Source of the DNA: Gnetum montanum
Taxonomy: Eukaryota > Streptophyta > Gnetopsida > Gnetales > Gnetaceae
Assembly (NCBI GenBank): GCA_015680685.1
Contig: MNCI01002654.1
Span: 38,157 to 102,156, forward strand
Direction of reading: 5' to 3'
DNA: 64,000 nt
The translations under genes and the position numbers were made by a program. Below, piece after piece: positions 47,311 through 57,700 of the stretch. Numbering within the stretch: the stretch's first letter is position 1; each line of letters opens with the position of its first letter. Under the pieces are notes generated by a model. It made no database searches. It was not told where the DNA came from and was given only the letters and a program-made list of their open reading frames with translations.

Positions 47311-48480
47311 TTTTTAGGACATTTGTTGGAAAAATGATTTCCCTTACATAAGAAAAATTTTATCTAATTTCTCTACACTTTCTTAAAATTTCCTTTAAAC
47401 ATTCCTTGAAACATCCTAAATGGTTGTGTGGGGCATGAATCGTATTTTCTATGCCATTAATTTTGTAGCTTACGGAATTGTCTTTTTGGCTTCCTATATT
47501 GGGAACGTGATGACTTAAGATATTTATCCTCTGAACATAGTTCTAAACATAATGATTTTCCTATTTTACTAGGTAATTCTCTAATTTGATTTTGTGCCTA
47601 TTGATTATAACAAATTTTCCTATTTATATCCATGAGAAATTGGCGTATAGCACCAAAACTCATTTCAGCTAAAAAAAATTCTGCCTTTTTAATTTAGCAA
47701 GGTATTTCTTATAGAATGGTTATGGTAAGCAACGAAGTAAATGTTCTTTATCTCCTACATCGTGCATTAATTTTCCATTGTAATAAAGTTGTTCCATATC
47801 ATTCAAGAACATCGGTAAGTCTTGAATATAGTATAGCCTTGCTTTGTAGTATCTATCCCTATACATATTATCTTGATTCTCTTTACTTCCTACAAATTCT
47901 TTGATAGTGGCATTTAAGAAAACTATTTTTTGGATATTAATTAATTTCCTTTTAATATTATAAGGAATATGATTCTACCATGTCCTTAATATACCACAGA
48001 AATTATATGTTGTATTCCATATAGCCATTTGTGACTCTTTCTTTTCTAAGAGAATAACATTATATGGCATCAACCGTCTCTTGATGTCCTTTCATGTCCT
48101 TATTATCCATGGAAAATATGGGAGTTTTATTCCTTGCTTTTCTAACCAAGATAGCAGATAGATCTATAGGGTTTTTAAACAATCCACCTATCCATTTTAC
48201 TAAGAATTCTTCTTCACTATCCGGTAAAGCTTCTTTTTTAGATTCTGTTGATGATTCATCAGGGTTTGCTATGTTGAAACTTACAATTTTCTCCTTGCTT
48301 TTTCTTTTCTTTTCTTTTGCTCTCCACCTAGCTCTATGAGATTTTCCAATTGATGGAGGTGAGCTTGAAAAAGGAAGAGGCTTCTTTGAAGTAGCAATAG
48401 TGGATGTTGTAGTTGTAGAGCCACTACTTGCTATTTTTGAAACCCATATCTAATGAATCTATTTTATGTCTTGTCTTAGA
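47311..48480 (-). pseudogene. Pararetrovirus capsid protein with zinc knuckle
   Basis: Forms the particle and binds RNA. Core segments on the - strand (47960-47600) include LNATIKEFVGSKENQDNMYR, RYYKARLYYIQDLPMFLND and MSFGAIRQFLMDINRKICYN. A basic stretch follows (QYRKPKRQFRKLQN, near 47480). Then comes a degraded knuckle, FFLCKGNHFSNKCP (47320-47360): the first cysteine reads phenylalanine and the C-to-H spacing is one short. The N-terminal part (48480-48180) is acidic and serine-rich, with a 48250-48300 KEKKRKSKEK run. Several stops interrupt it. Confidence 0.7.
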
Positions 48481-49134
48481 TACTCAAATGAGGCACTATG
48501 TTTTTCATATGTTTCTACTATTCTTTGAGTATTATCTAATATTTGATGAGTATCTTCACCTACACTATGTGTAGCATCTACTAAATTAGATATACGTTGG
48601 TTTTCCTAGTTTTGTAACTATATGGAATTTGCTGGAGTTGTGATACTCTTTTTCCAAGGGAAATACATAAATAGCTTCCTTAGAAACTTTCTCCTATTTG
48701 TCTTCTTCTCCTTGGTTCATATTAATTTTTAACAATGCATTGCATTCCATACAGTGATAATGTTTGTCATGTCATTGAATAGTTGTATGCAAACATGATG
48801 TATCTACTGAAGGAGTAGAGGTTTCTACTACAAAGGCTTCAGAAGATTCAGATGATGATTCTTCTGTTTGTCATTCAGCTTCTTGAGGTGTCGATGAAGA
48901 GACTTCTTCAATGATAGTTTTCTCCTTTCCTTGGGATGGAATAGGTCTAAGGACCTTCTCAACATCCATTGTAATATTTAATTTCTTGAACAACTTTTCC
49001 ATTTTTTCAACAACTTTTACTTTTTCATTAATTTCTTATTCTATTTGCTCTACAGATTTTGTCTGACTATGTGGGATCAGATCTAGAGACTTATCTTTAG
49101 AGAAGAGTGTGGTAGATCTCCTACATCTAGAAAT
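48481..49134 (-). pseudogene. Decayed region between movement protein and capsid
   Basis: Coding-like on the - strand with frame changes. A cysteine/histidine cluster near 48730-48800 (HDKHYHCMECNALLK) could have bound zinc. Acidic, serine-rich segments lie near 48850-48900. Not assigned to a domain. Confidence 0.4.
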
Positions 49135-49743
49135 TTAAGTGCTAAAAGGATCCACATCAATGAGTTTTAAAGGTTTCAAGTGAACTTGATACCTATGTTT
49201 ACTGGTCTTTCCTTTCTTAGGTTTAATGTAGTCATAAAACTCTTCTTGCAGATTAGTCAGATTTGGATATTGAGTGTGTACTAGCAAATCTTCTATATTA
49301 ATTCTAGCTCCATATTCTAGGTTTGTTGTGCCAACATGGGTTGCTTGTTGGCCTAAGGGCAACAACGTTTTTATGCTCATTGTATCAAATAACTTAAAAA
49401 CTAGATGTGTTTCTATGGTAGAATAAATACTATCAGGTACTATATCTAAAGGTATGTAAGCTATCAACATCAAAATAGAAAATAAATTCGAATCATACAA
49501 AGAAAGCATAAAATTAGGGAGTGTGACTACAAGGTTATCTATTTCTAGGTGACCCTTTTCCTGTGTTATGATTGTGTCATTAAAGTTTTTAAACTTACGG
49601 TAAACAAGCACAATCCAATATGGGCATTGTAGTCTATAATTGAAATGTGGATGGATATGAATATCAATTTCTATGATGTGAACATACTTATATCCATCAT
49701 CTAACCATTTTTCAACTTCCTCTGATGGAAAAAATTGAAGCAC
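49135..49743 (-). CDS. Movement-protein-like ORF of the pararetrovirus
   Basis: The longest open frame in the window, 202 codons without a stop. It is the first ORF after the primer site and leader, which is the place of the cell-to-cell movement protein in several caulimovirid genera. Beta-strand-like hydrophobic segments (PYWIVLVYRKF, LMLIAYIPLDIVP) and a lysine-rich tail fit the 30K movement family, but I see no diagnostic motif. The ATG at 49743 may not be the true start, because the frame runs on to the N at 49751. It may be intact only by chance, since neighbouring frames are broken. This describes a fossil copy. Confidence 0.55.
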   Translation of the reverse strand: MLQFFPSEEVEKWLDDGYKYVHIIEIDIHIHPHFNYRLQCPYWIVLVYRKFKNFNDTIITQEKGHLEIDNLVVTLPNFMLSLYDSNLFSILMLIAYIPLDIVPDSIYSTIETHLVFKLFDTMSIKTLLPLGQQATHVGTTNLEYGARINIEDLLVHTQYPNLTNLQEEFYDYIKPKKGKTSKHRYQVHLKPLKLIDVDPFST

Positions 49744-49751
49744 AATTGGTN

Positions 49752-50047
49752 CTATGCATGAAAAGCTAAGTAGCTATAACAAGAGAAATGTGTGATCTAG
49801 GTAGAGAATGGTATCAGATCCATGTTGCTATTAGAATCACCTCTAGTGTTGTGTGTAGTTTCTATTAGTAAAAGATCATAGAAGTAAGACATGTAGTAAG
49901 GGCTGATGAATAGGAATGTAAGTTGTGCAATGAGGTAATGAAGGACAACCTCTGCAATAACCATGGCATCCTCTTCAAGAACTCTTATAGGTTCCTCTCA
50001 TTCTTTCTCTTATGTTCAACATTTATCGTAATTTTGTCAAAGTTTGT
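49752..50047. other. Segment probably placed in reverse by the assembly
   Basis: It is bounded by Ns at 49751 and 50048. Its first 166 bp (49757-49922) are the reverse complement, at about 95% by eye, of 50050-50216. The remaining 125 bp (49923-50047) would connect leader to movement-protein ORF if the segment were turned round. It is therefore best treated as an overlapping contig in wrong orientation, not as a biological inverted repeat. Confidence 0.6.
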
Positions 50048-50147
50048 NGACTTACATTCCTATTCATCAGCCCTTACTACATGTCTTAGTTCTATGATCT
50101 ATGACTAATAGCAACTACACACAACACTAGAGGTGATTCTAATAGCA

Positions 50148-50162
50148 ACATGGATCTGATAC
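50148..50162 (-). promoter_or_regulatory. Pararetrovirus primer-binding site
   Basis: On the - strand, ATGGTATCAGATCC matches the initiator-tRNA-Met complement used by caulimovirids (TGGTATCAGAGC) except near its end. It lies upstream of the movement-protein-like ORF. The same motif on the + strand near 49809-49822 is in the suspected reversed segment. Confidence 0.75.
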
Positions 50163-50217
50163 CATTCTCTACCTAGATCACACATTTCGCTTATTATAAC
50201 TACGTAGCTTTTCATGG

Positions 50218-50802
50218 ATAGACTTCGGTTACTTGGTTAACCACGAGTTGTGAATTGCATTTGATGACTAGGCTTTTAATTCCCAGGTCATGAGCTACCA
50301 TCATTCCTCTAATAAAATTCTCATATTCTGCTATGTTGTTGGTACATGGAAATTCAAAAAAATAGGCAAAGGGTTGGATTTCACCATATGGGAATGTCAC
50401 GATGGTAGCAGCACTAGCCCCATGTGTGGTTGAAGCTCCATGGAAGTTCATAACTACCTCATAATGCTTAGGCCATCTCTAACTATGTTAATGTGTTGAT
50501 TAGGGAACTTAGGATCTATGGCTACTTGGTGGTCAACAAGTGAAACTGTGGGTTGTATGGCTATAGCTTAATCTTTTGTTGAGGATTGATAGATGTAATG
50601 GAGATCAAACTCTACAGTTATGGTTTTCCATGGGGCTATATGACTACTTTCATAGATGTTGGTCATTACAACTTTGAGTATGTTGTCCTTGCAAATTAAG
50701 TTGACTTGGCTTCTAAAGAGGTAGTGTCTCCATTTCTTCAAAGAGAAGACTAGTGCTAGATAATACTTCTCGACTTCAGTGTATCATGTCTCATGGGCTA
50801 TG
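50218..50802 (-). pseudogene. T2 RNase H, C-terminal part
   Basis: 50212-50451 on the - strand reads CTNNIAEYENFIRGMMVAHD and VIKCNSQLVVNQVTEVYP, the paralogue of T1 at 28206-28478. It is cut on the left by the pararetrovirus (match to T1 resumes at 50218) and on the right by the solo LTR (50803). 50620-50680 carries the sequence interrupted by Athila in T1. Confidence 0.82.
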
Positions 50803-52117
50803 TGTTGGCACATTTGGCCATTACATGGAGCAGTTGGAATATTTTGTTCAAAATATTAGCACAATCCCTGGTTGTAAATTTGCAGTTTAGTATTGTGAGT
50901 AATGGGTATTCTTGGAGAAGCAAGCCTGGTAAATAATCTTGATGTTGAAGCCTTCTTGGAAAATAAATTAAAATGCCAAGATATTNAACTACCAACTGGT
51001 TTTGAATTCATGGATTTAAAATTATCAAAGGATGTAAAGGTTTATGTATTGTAGAAAAATCCAAATTCATGTATGACCAAAGGCCCATTGTTAGCGCTAC
51101 TGGAGAAAAAACGAAATCAGAAAAAAAGTAGAACTGAATGCTGTGGTTTTGGGGCAATTCGTTTAGCTTGCCGTTCTAGACTGCGCCACTATGTTGTCGA
51201 CTCACCAGACGCCGAACCTGAGTTTGTGGAGCACGTGGGAGGCCCTTCTTTCACCGATGAGCTGATTTAAAGAGGGTTTCAGGCAGCAATCACGTGGAGA
51301 AATTCAGATAGAACTGAGGCCAGTTTAGGGTGGGATGCAACAGATATATTATTGACTCCAGTAGAGGCACTTGTGGATTACAGAAGAATGGATGCCTATC
51401 TTGCGCGACAAATTTGGGTTTTCATCCGTAGCAACAACAAATGTTTTTAAAACCCTGATGGATGTCGCTTGAAAAATCTACACCAAATGTTGGACGAAAA
51501 TTCTGAAAGCCAGACAGTTTACTAGTTATCATAGACAGAGGGCATTTTCGAAGGCCAGAGGTTACAATAGTTGCAGATCCTTATGGAACACACAACGACG
51601 TTCCCTAACGCGGCGGCTGAGTCTTCTCTTGTGATGGCAGTTTCTGGTAACGATTTTTGGCTAAAGAAGATATTTTGAATCAATTGCGGGCAGTTGCAGC
51701 ATCGGTGCCTTCACCTTCAGGCTCGTATTTCGGCCATCCTGAATTTTAACTTCAATTATCGGGAATAAGAAAGGATAAATTAACTACCGCTACCACCAAT
51801 AAGGTGGATATTATATTATATTATAATTTTATGGTAAAATCTTAGAGATTAATAACACTTAGTATTTAAAATTTAAATTAAATTAAATTAGATTAGGGAA
51901 TTTAGACTTATTTTAATAAACTACTTTCAAAGGAAATATTCATAATATTTATTAATTAATTCCCCCTAACTTTATGAATAACTTTTTAACTTCCTCCTAA
52001 TTAAATGGGAAAGTAACCTCCTAGCTTGTTGGGCAAGTAAACTTCTAATTGGTTGGCCAAGTTACTTGGGAGAAAAGTTAGCTAGGATATTTTGGCATGT
52101 AACTACCTTGTAAACCT

Positions 52118-52125
52118 TATAAAAA
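52118..52125 (+). promoter_or_regulatory. TATA box of the solo LTR
   Basis: TATAAAAA in CTTATAAAAAGGCTTCATC. It indicates a + strand orientation of the LTR, with U3 to the left. Confidence 0.55.
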
Positions 52126-52474
52126 GGCTTCATCAGCACTTTGAAAAGGAGGGGGGATTTTGGAAGGATAATTTGGAGAAGAGACTTTTGGAAGGTCTCA
52201 TACATCACACTTTTGAGAAGACACTGGGATCACACTTGGGCTCTCACTTGGAGACACTCTTGGGGTCTTGAGAAGAGCTTTGTAAAGAAGAAATTTTGAA
52301 CGATTGCTTGTAAGATGGCTTGCTAGAGTAAATATTTCAGCGTTTTTGTCATGGTCCTGTGAGTTATGCATTTTATTTTTTATTTTGTTTAAATTGTTTA
52401 GCTAGTGGTTTAGATAGTATCATCCTTGGCAAGTAATTTTGGGATTTTTAGATTGCTCTTACTATTCTTGTTGC

Positions 52475-52759
52475 NNNNNNNNNNNNNNNNNNNNNNNNNN
52501 NNNNNNNNNNNNNNNNNNNNNNNNNNNNNNNNNNNNNNNNNNNNNNNNNNNNNNNNNNNNNNNNNNNNNNNNNNNNNNNNNNNNNNNNNNNNNNNNNNNN
52601 NNNNNNNNNNNNNNNNNNNNNNNNNNNNNNNNNNNNNNNNNNNNNNNNNNNNNNNNNNNNNNNNNNNNNNNNNNNNNNNNNNNNNNNNNNNNNNNNNNNN
52701 NNNNNNNNNNNNNNNNNNNNNNNNNNNNNNNNNNNNNNNNNNNNNNNNNNNNNNNNNNN
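52475..52759. other. Assembly gap
   Basis: A run of 285 Ns inside the solo LTR. Frames crossing it are meaningless. Confidence 0.99.
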
Positions 52760-53310
52760 CGCCTTGGAAGTTTAAACAATTTGTAGATATTGAATTTGGG
52801 ATAGCTTTATTGCGAAGTTTTTACTCATGTAATTTTACCTTGTTTAAATATTTGAGGTCTACACAAATCTGCTTTCTTTTCTTTTCTGCTTATTTCCATT
52901 GAATCTTGCTCTATTTCTAGTTTTCTTGTGGAACTATCTCTTTCTCTGGGGAAAATTAGGAGTAGATTGCAGAGTTGTGCTCAAATGTTTTTGCAAAATT
53001 TTATTTGTTACAAGTAGGTATTATAAGGACCACGTAGACTAGGCAGTTGAACAAAATAGGAAATTTTCAACAACTCAGAATACTTGGCAAAGTTGGCTGA
53101 ATATTTTTAAAGTAAGTCATTTGTAGTTTACACACAGCGGAATCGTTACATTTCTCACAACCGCATGCCGCAACAGCACATACACATACTCACATTAACT
53201 ACTGAGTTTATTTGGAGGTATCTAGGCCTTGGTGTTGCCAGAGACCAGCAGACACCTAAATCTTGTTTGAGGACACTCGTTGACGGTCACGTCCCAAACG
53301 GTCGCCAACA

Positions 53311-54710
53311 CTATGAATGTATGGTTAAAATAGTATACAAGAATTTTTTCCCTATCATCACATTTTTGATAGACTAGAGAGGTAATGGATGTATCAGAGA
53401 TGGAAAGATAAATGTAAAATGGTTTACCCTCTTGTGGAGGATAGCCTATCGATAGTTGTATCAACTCTTGCTTAAAGTTTTCAAAGGCTTCTTGGCATTG
53501 AGCCATCCACTCATAGTGAACTCCTTTCTTGAGAAGGTGTTGCATAGGCTATAACTTATTCATAAGCCTAGTGATAAACCTATGAATAAACTAAAATCTA
53601 CCTTGTAATCCTCGAAGCTCTTTAATATTGGTAGGTGCTGTGAATTTTTATATGGCCTTAACCTTATCAAAATCTACACATATCCCTACTTTAGAGACTA
53701 CAAAGCCAAGCATCTTACCAGTCTTGACACCAAAGACACACTTCTTAGGATTGAGCCTAAGCATGTATTTGAGACATCATTTAACTAGAAGATTTAGGTC
53801 ATTGGTATGATCGTTGACTCTCTTAGACTTCATGGCTTTGTCATCTACATAATCATTAAGCAAACCTAACATGTAATCATTGATGATATAGGTCATGGCT
53901 CTTTGGTATGTTGCTCTAGTGTTCTTAAGGGAAAAGGGAATCATGGTATAACAAAAAGTAGCCCATGGGGTCATAAAGGTCATGCTAAGTTGATGCTTTG
54001 AATGAATCCTAATTTGGTTATATCTTAAGAATCCATCCATATAGGACAACAAGGCATGTTTGATCATAGTATCAATAAGTTGATCAATACTACGTAAAGA
54101 AAATTCATCCTTGATGGTTTCTTTATGTAGGTCTTAAAAATTGATGCAAATAAGGATACTCCCATTTTTATTAGGGACTAACACTATGTTGATACCCATT
54201 GTACATAATTAATAACCCTAATGAAACTTTCTTAGTAGAGCATTGAGATTTCATTGGGAACTACCAAGGCTAAATCAGGTCTAATGTTGTGCACTTTTTT
54301 CTTAAATGGTTTAATTCTAGTACCGAGTATGATGTTTTGCTAGACTAGATGTGGGTATAGGCCTAGCATATCTTCATATAACCAATAAAACATCTTAATG
54401 TTGTTTTGTAAGAATTTGGTAATATCTTGGGCACATTGAAGCTCTAGTAAGGAACTTATTTTAAGGGTTTTCTCCTCACTACCATGTTTTGTGATAGGAA
54501 CCTCAACTAGAGGGCCTTTGGTTATGTCTCTTGCTTCTAAGTTAAGGGTTTTGACTAGGTTTTCAGGCCATTCTATAGGTTTCTCTATTGAGGCTATGTG
54601 GTCTACAAGACTTTCAGGCTTGAGATCTAGGCAATTAGGGTTGATACACGATTTAATATTATCGTGAAATCCATGCAGATGCAAAGGCAAATTTTTTTGC
54701 TCCTAGGTAC
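53311..54710 (-). pseudogene. T2 reverse transcriptase and N-terminal RNase H
   Basis: In its own sense: a pre-RT segment (54690-54340) with FLQNNIKMFYWLYEDMLGL, then RT motif A FMDGFLRYNQIRI near 54040 (written LSYMDGFLRYN in this copy), motif B near 53930, and motif C LLNDYVDDKAMKSK near 53840 with both aspartates kept. RNase H begins HYEWMAQCQEAFENFKQEL and FYIYLSISDTSITSLVYQK (53545-53400); the aspartate that T1 has in LDISD reads serine (LSISD). Stops occur throughout. Paralogue of T1 38789-39986. Confidence 0.85.
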
Positions 54711-57700
54711 TCATAGTTTGCTCCTACACATCAAGCAAAATCGTATTAAGTGGTACTTGGGTAAAAGTAAATAAATAATGTTAAAATGCAATAAAACATA
54801 TGGAAATCTAAAGCAATAAAGGCCATCCAAGGTTATTAATGAGATAAGGTTAATTCATAAAGGTCAAACAAAGGGGAGTATGAAGAGTAAGGCTACAAAT
54901 GATCAATAGACGTTAAAAAGTTTCCAATTTAAGGACTTGGCAAACCATGATGCTAGTTTATAGTTTTAGTGGACCATGATGCTAGTTTAGGGCCTTAGTT
55001 CACCATGGTCATATGGTGTCAAATAGTGGTCAGGGAAGGTCAAACCCCACTTTTTGATACCATTTAAAGGGCAAAAAAAAGGCAACTAGAGCTATAATAA
55101 GACAAACAAAGAACATATAATGCTTTATAAAGGCCATAGAAGGTCAACANCTTTCACCTTGAGCTTAGTGTGGAAGTAAGGACCCTTAGTATGGAGATTA
55201 TGAAAAATAGGTTTTGAGGTGCTCAAGGATTCAAAATTGAGGTCCCAGGACCTTCTCATAGTGTAGGTCCATATCCTTCAAGATTGAGCACTTCGAAGAT
55301 CTACAAAGGCTAAAAAGTAGGTTCTAAAGCCTTCCCTGCTTGTTTCCATGTTTTCCAACATGGAAAAGAAGGGTTTTAGCATGAATAATCAAAATCAAAG
55401 TAAAAATATGATCAAATAGGTAGTTGAAGTCTAGACCTAAAACTTTTGCATCTCTTGGCTTGGTTCTGAGGCAATTTGAGGTTATTTTGAGTCTCAATAG
55501 ATGTTGAAATGGCTTTTCCCCCTTCTTCCATGCTGGGCATAGTATCCTCAATAAGGAAAAATAGGGGGCACTTAATTTATGAATTCAGAGTGATTTTGAG
55601 GCACATTAACTAGGTTTCTAGGTCCCTAGGATTGCAAACTTCAATTTTGCAAGTTTCTAGATGATTTTGGGCACATTTGAAGGTTGTTTAAGGGTACTTA
55701 AGCTCTTCCCCATATTTTCATCCTAGGTGAGTTTTTCTAGCATGGAAGAATGAGGGGAATAGGTTTTAGAGGTTGAAATGAGATCAAATGAGAAAAATAT
55801 TAAGGTTATGAGGTCCTAGGTTTCTTTGGCGAAGATCTTTAACTTCCAAGAGTGTCATCTTGCCTTCAAAACTAGAAAATCAACTTCTCCCCTTTATTTC
55901 CACATTAGAGAAGTTAATCTAGCATGGAGAAAGTAAGAATATTAGATCTATCCTAATTTAGATCATAATTGACTATGCATGTTACTTATCAAGGTTGCTA
56001 GGGTTAAGGGCTATGGATCCATGTCAAAATTTAGCAGTCTTGGGCATCCCTAAGTGGCTTTTTGGCTTTCCCCATTTCATTCACACTATGTATAGAGAGA
56101 TCAGTGTGGAAAATAATGGTAAATATATTTTTGGCTATTTAGGATCAATTTTAAAAAGTTTAAGGACTCTAAATAGCTACTACTAAGGTTCTAGAGTGCA
56201 TGAAAGATCGTTTGATGTCATTTTCAGGTGTTGAGGAGCTTCAAAGAGTTTTCGAATTGAGTTTCCACATTAGGGAAGCTATCCTCAACATGGAAAAATG
56301 GATTCCTAGTGTGGAAGAACCATGCATTCTTAAATCTAGGCTGATTTTAACTTTAATCTACTTTGCATATCAACCTTTGGGGCTACCAGGGTTGAGGACT
56401 AGGGTTTGGTGTCAAGTTTTGGCACTTAGTATGGAGAGTTTAGAATGGAAATAAAAGGGGAATGAATTTTTGGCCTTCTGACATTAGTTTCTTAAAGTTT
56501 GAAAGTTTCAAATGATATTGGCAAGGTCCTAGAATGCATACAAGTTTGGTTAATGTTGTTATAAGGTAGTTATGGACTCCAAATGGGTTTTCCCCTTGAT
56601 TTCCATGTTGAGTATCATGGATGGGGGAATTCGTAGCATGGAGACAACATAAAACTCCGATCTAGCCTAGTTTTGACTTCAATCAACCATGCATGTCAGC
56701 CTCTAGGGCTACTAGGTTGAGGACTAGTGTTTGGAGTCAAAAATGATCATTTTAAAATTTTTTAAGTGGTTTTTGGACTTTCCCAATTTTCCAAATTTGG
56801 GCTTCCATGGTTAGTGTGGAAAATTGGGGAAAAATATTTTTGATACTTTATGTTCACTTTCAATCATGCATCGGGGTCTCTAGGGATGCTAGTGTTGACT
56901 GTTGCTACTTCATGTCAAATTTTGGTTATTTTAAGGTTGTTCAGGCTTTCTTTTAACTTTCTCCATTTTTCCACACTAGGGATTTCATGTTTACAATAGA
57001 AAAATAGGGAGAAAGCTTTTGATCATTTTTGGGCATGCATGCAGGTTTCCTAGGTTGCTAGCATTGACTGCTAACATTCAATGTCAAAATTTGGTTGTTC
57101 CAAGGGTCCCCCCCCCCCCCCCCCCCCATATTTTTACACATTGGAGCTTCCATTCTTAGCATAAAAAATTTTGGGGAAATATTTTTGATCCTCTATGGTA
57201 ACTTTTGAGCATGCATGCATGTTTACAAGGTTCCCAATGTTGCTTGCTATCATTTGACATTGAAATTTGACTATTTCAAGGGTCATAAGATATTTTTTGG
57301 GGTTATCCCATTTTTCCATGTTAGGTATTCCATGCTCAATGTGAAAAATTACAAGAAAAGATTTTTTGATCATTTTTCATCAATTTGGCTATGCATGAGT
57401 GCTCACAAGGTTAATGGAATTGGTCATCAATGACTAAGGTCAAGATTTGATTGTTTTGGGGGCTATGAGAGGGTTTTCAATATTTACCCTCTTTTTCCAC
57501 ACTAAGGGTGGAAGGATTAGTTTGAAAAAGATCCCTCTTAGTGGAAAAAGTTAGATCTAGGCTCAATCGATAGTGAATTGACCATGCATGTCAACCTTCA
57601 TGGTTACCGATGTCAATGGTTAATGCTGGATGTCAAGATTTGATAGTTTGGAGGTTTCTAACTGTCTCATGTAATCTTCACCTTTATTCCATGCTGGGAA

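Larger units (their letters stand above)
43366..50217 (-). mobile_element. Endogenous pararetrovirus (Caulimoviridae type)
   Basis: An insertion of about 6.85 kb in T2. In - strand order it has primer site, leader, movement-protein-like ORF, capsid with zinc knuckle, aspartic protease, RT, RNase H, an unrecognised ORF, then TATA box and AATAAA. RNase H directly follows RT, no integrase is present, and there are no LTRs, which separates it from gypsy elements. The direct sequence GAAATGTGTGATCTAG stands at both ends in the virus sense. T1 at 28260-28320 gives the empty site; about 50 bp of target was lost. ORFs carry stops and lost catalytic residues, so it is a fossil. Genus is not determined; a gymnosperm-infecting lineage would fit the host guess. 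Confidence 0.85.
50803..53310. mobile_element. Solo LTR, about 2.5 kb, with perfect 5-bp target duplication
   Basis: Starts TGTTGGCA and ends GTCGCCAACA. CTATG flanks it at 50798-50802 and 53311-53315. Outside these the T2 RNase H sequence is continuous, as T1 shows at 38930-39000. A TATA box (52118-52125) lies near the middle, and no gag or pol domain is seen. It contains the gap 52475-52759, so an internal region hidden there is possible but would have to be short. 51080-51760 is GC- and CpG-richer than its surroundings, suggesting a younger insertion. Frame 51073-51270 (65 codons) is not recognised. Confidence 0.8.
39987..54710 (-). mobile_element. Tat-type gypsy element T2, - strand, interrupted twice
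   Basis: In its own sense: pre-RT and RT (54710-53830), RNase H (to 53311, then 50802-50218), integrase (43360-41900) and 3' LTR (41644-39987). The solo LTR (50803-53310) and the pararetrovirus (43366-50217) lie inside it. It interrupts T1 upstream of RT. Its 5' LTR was not found. The - strand protease at 63600-64000 could belong to it, but 9 kb of other sequence lies between. Confidence 0.82.

Noticed and set aside
49923-50108. 61-codon + strand frame between Ns
   Set aside because: It crosses an N and lies in a segment that is probably reversed; the virus reads on the other strand.
51073-51270. 65-codon GC-rich frame in the solo LTR as a host gene
   Set aside because: Short, with no recognised family, and inside a well-bounded LTR; kept only as part of the CpG-rich finding.
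52426-52902. 158-codon frame across the gap
   Set aside because: About 95 of its residues are Ns; the flanks show no family features.
57108-57127. Run of 20 C (and 16 G at 40430-40445) as possible quadruplex signals
   Set aside because: Single homopolymer runs are easily produced by slippage or sequencing error; nothing nearby ties them to a function.
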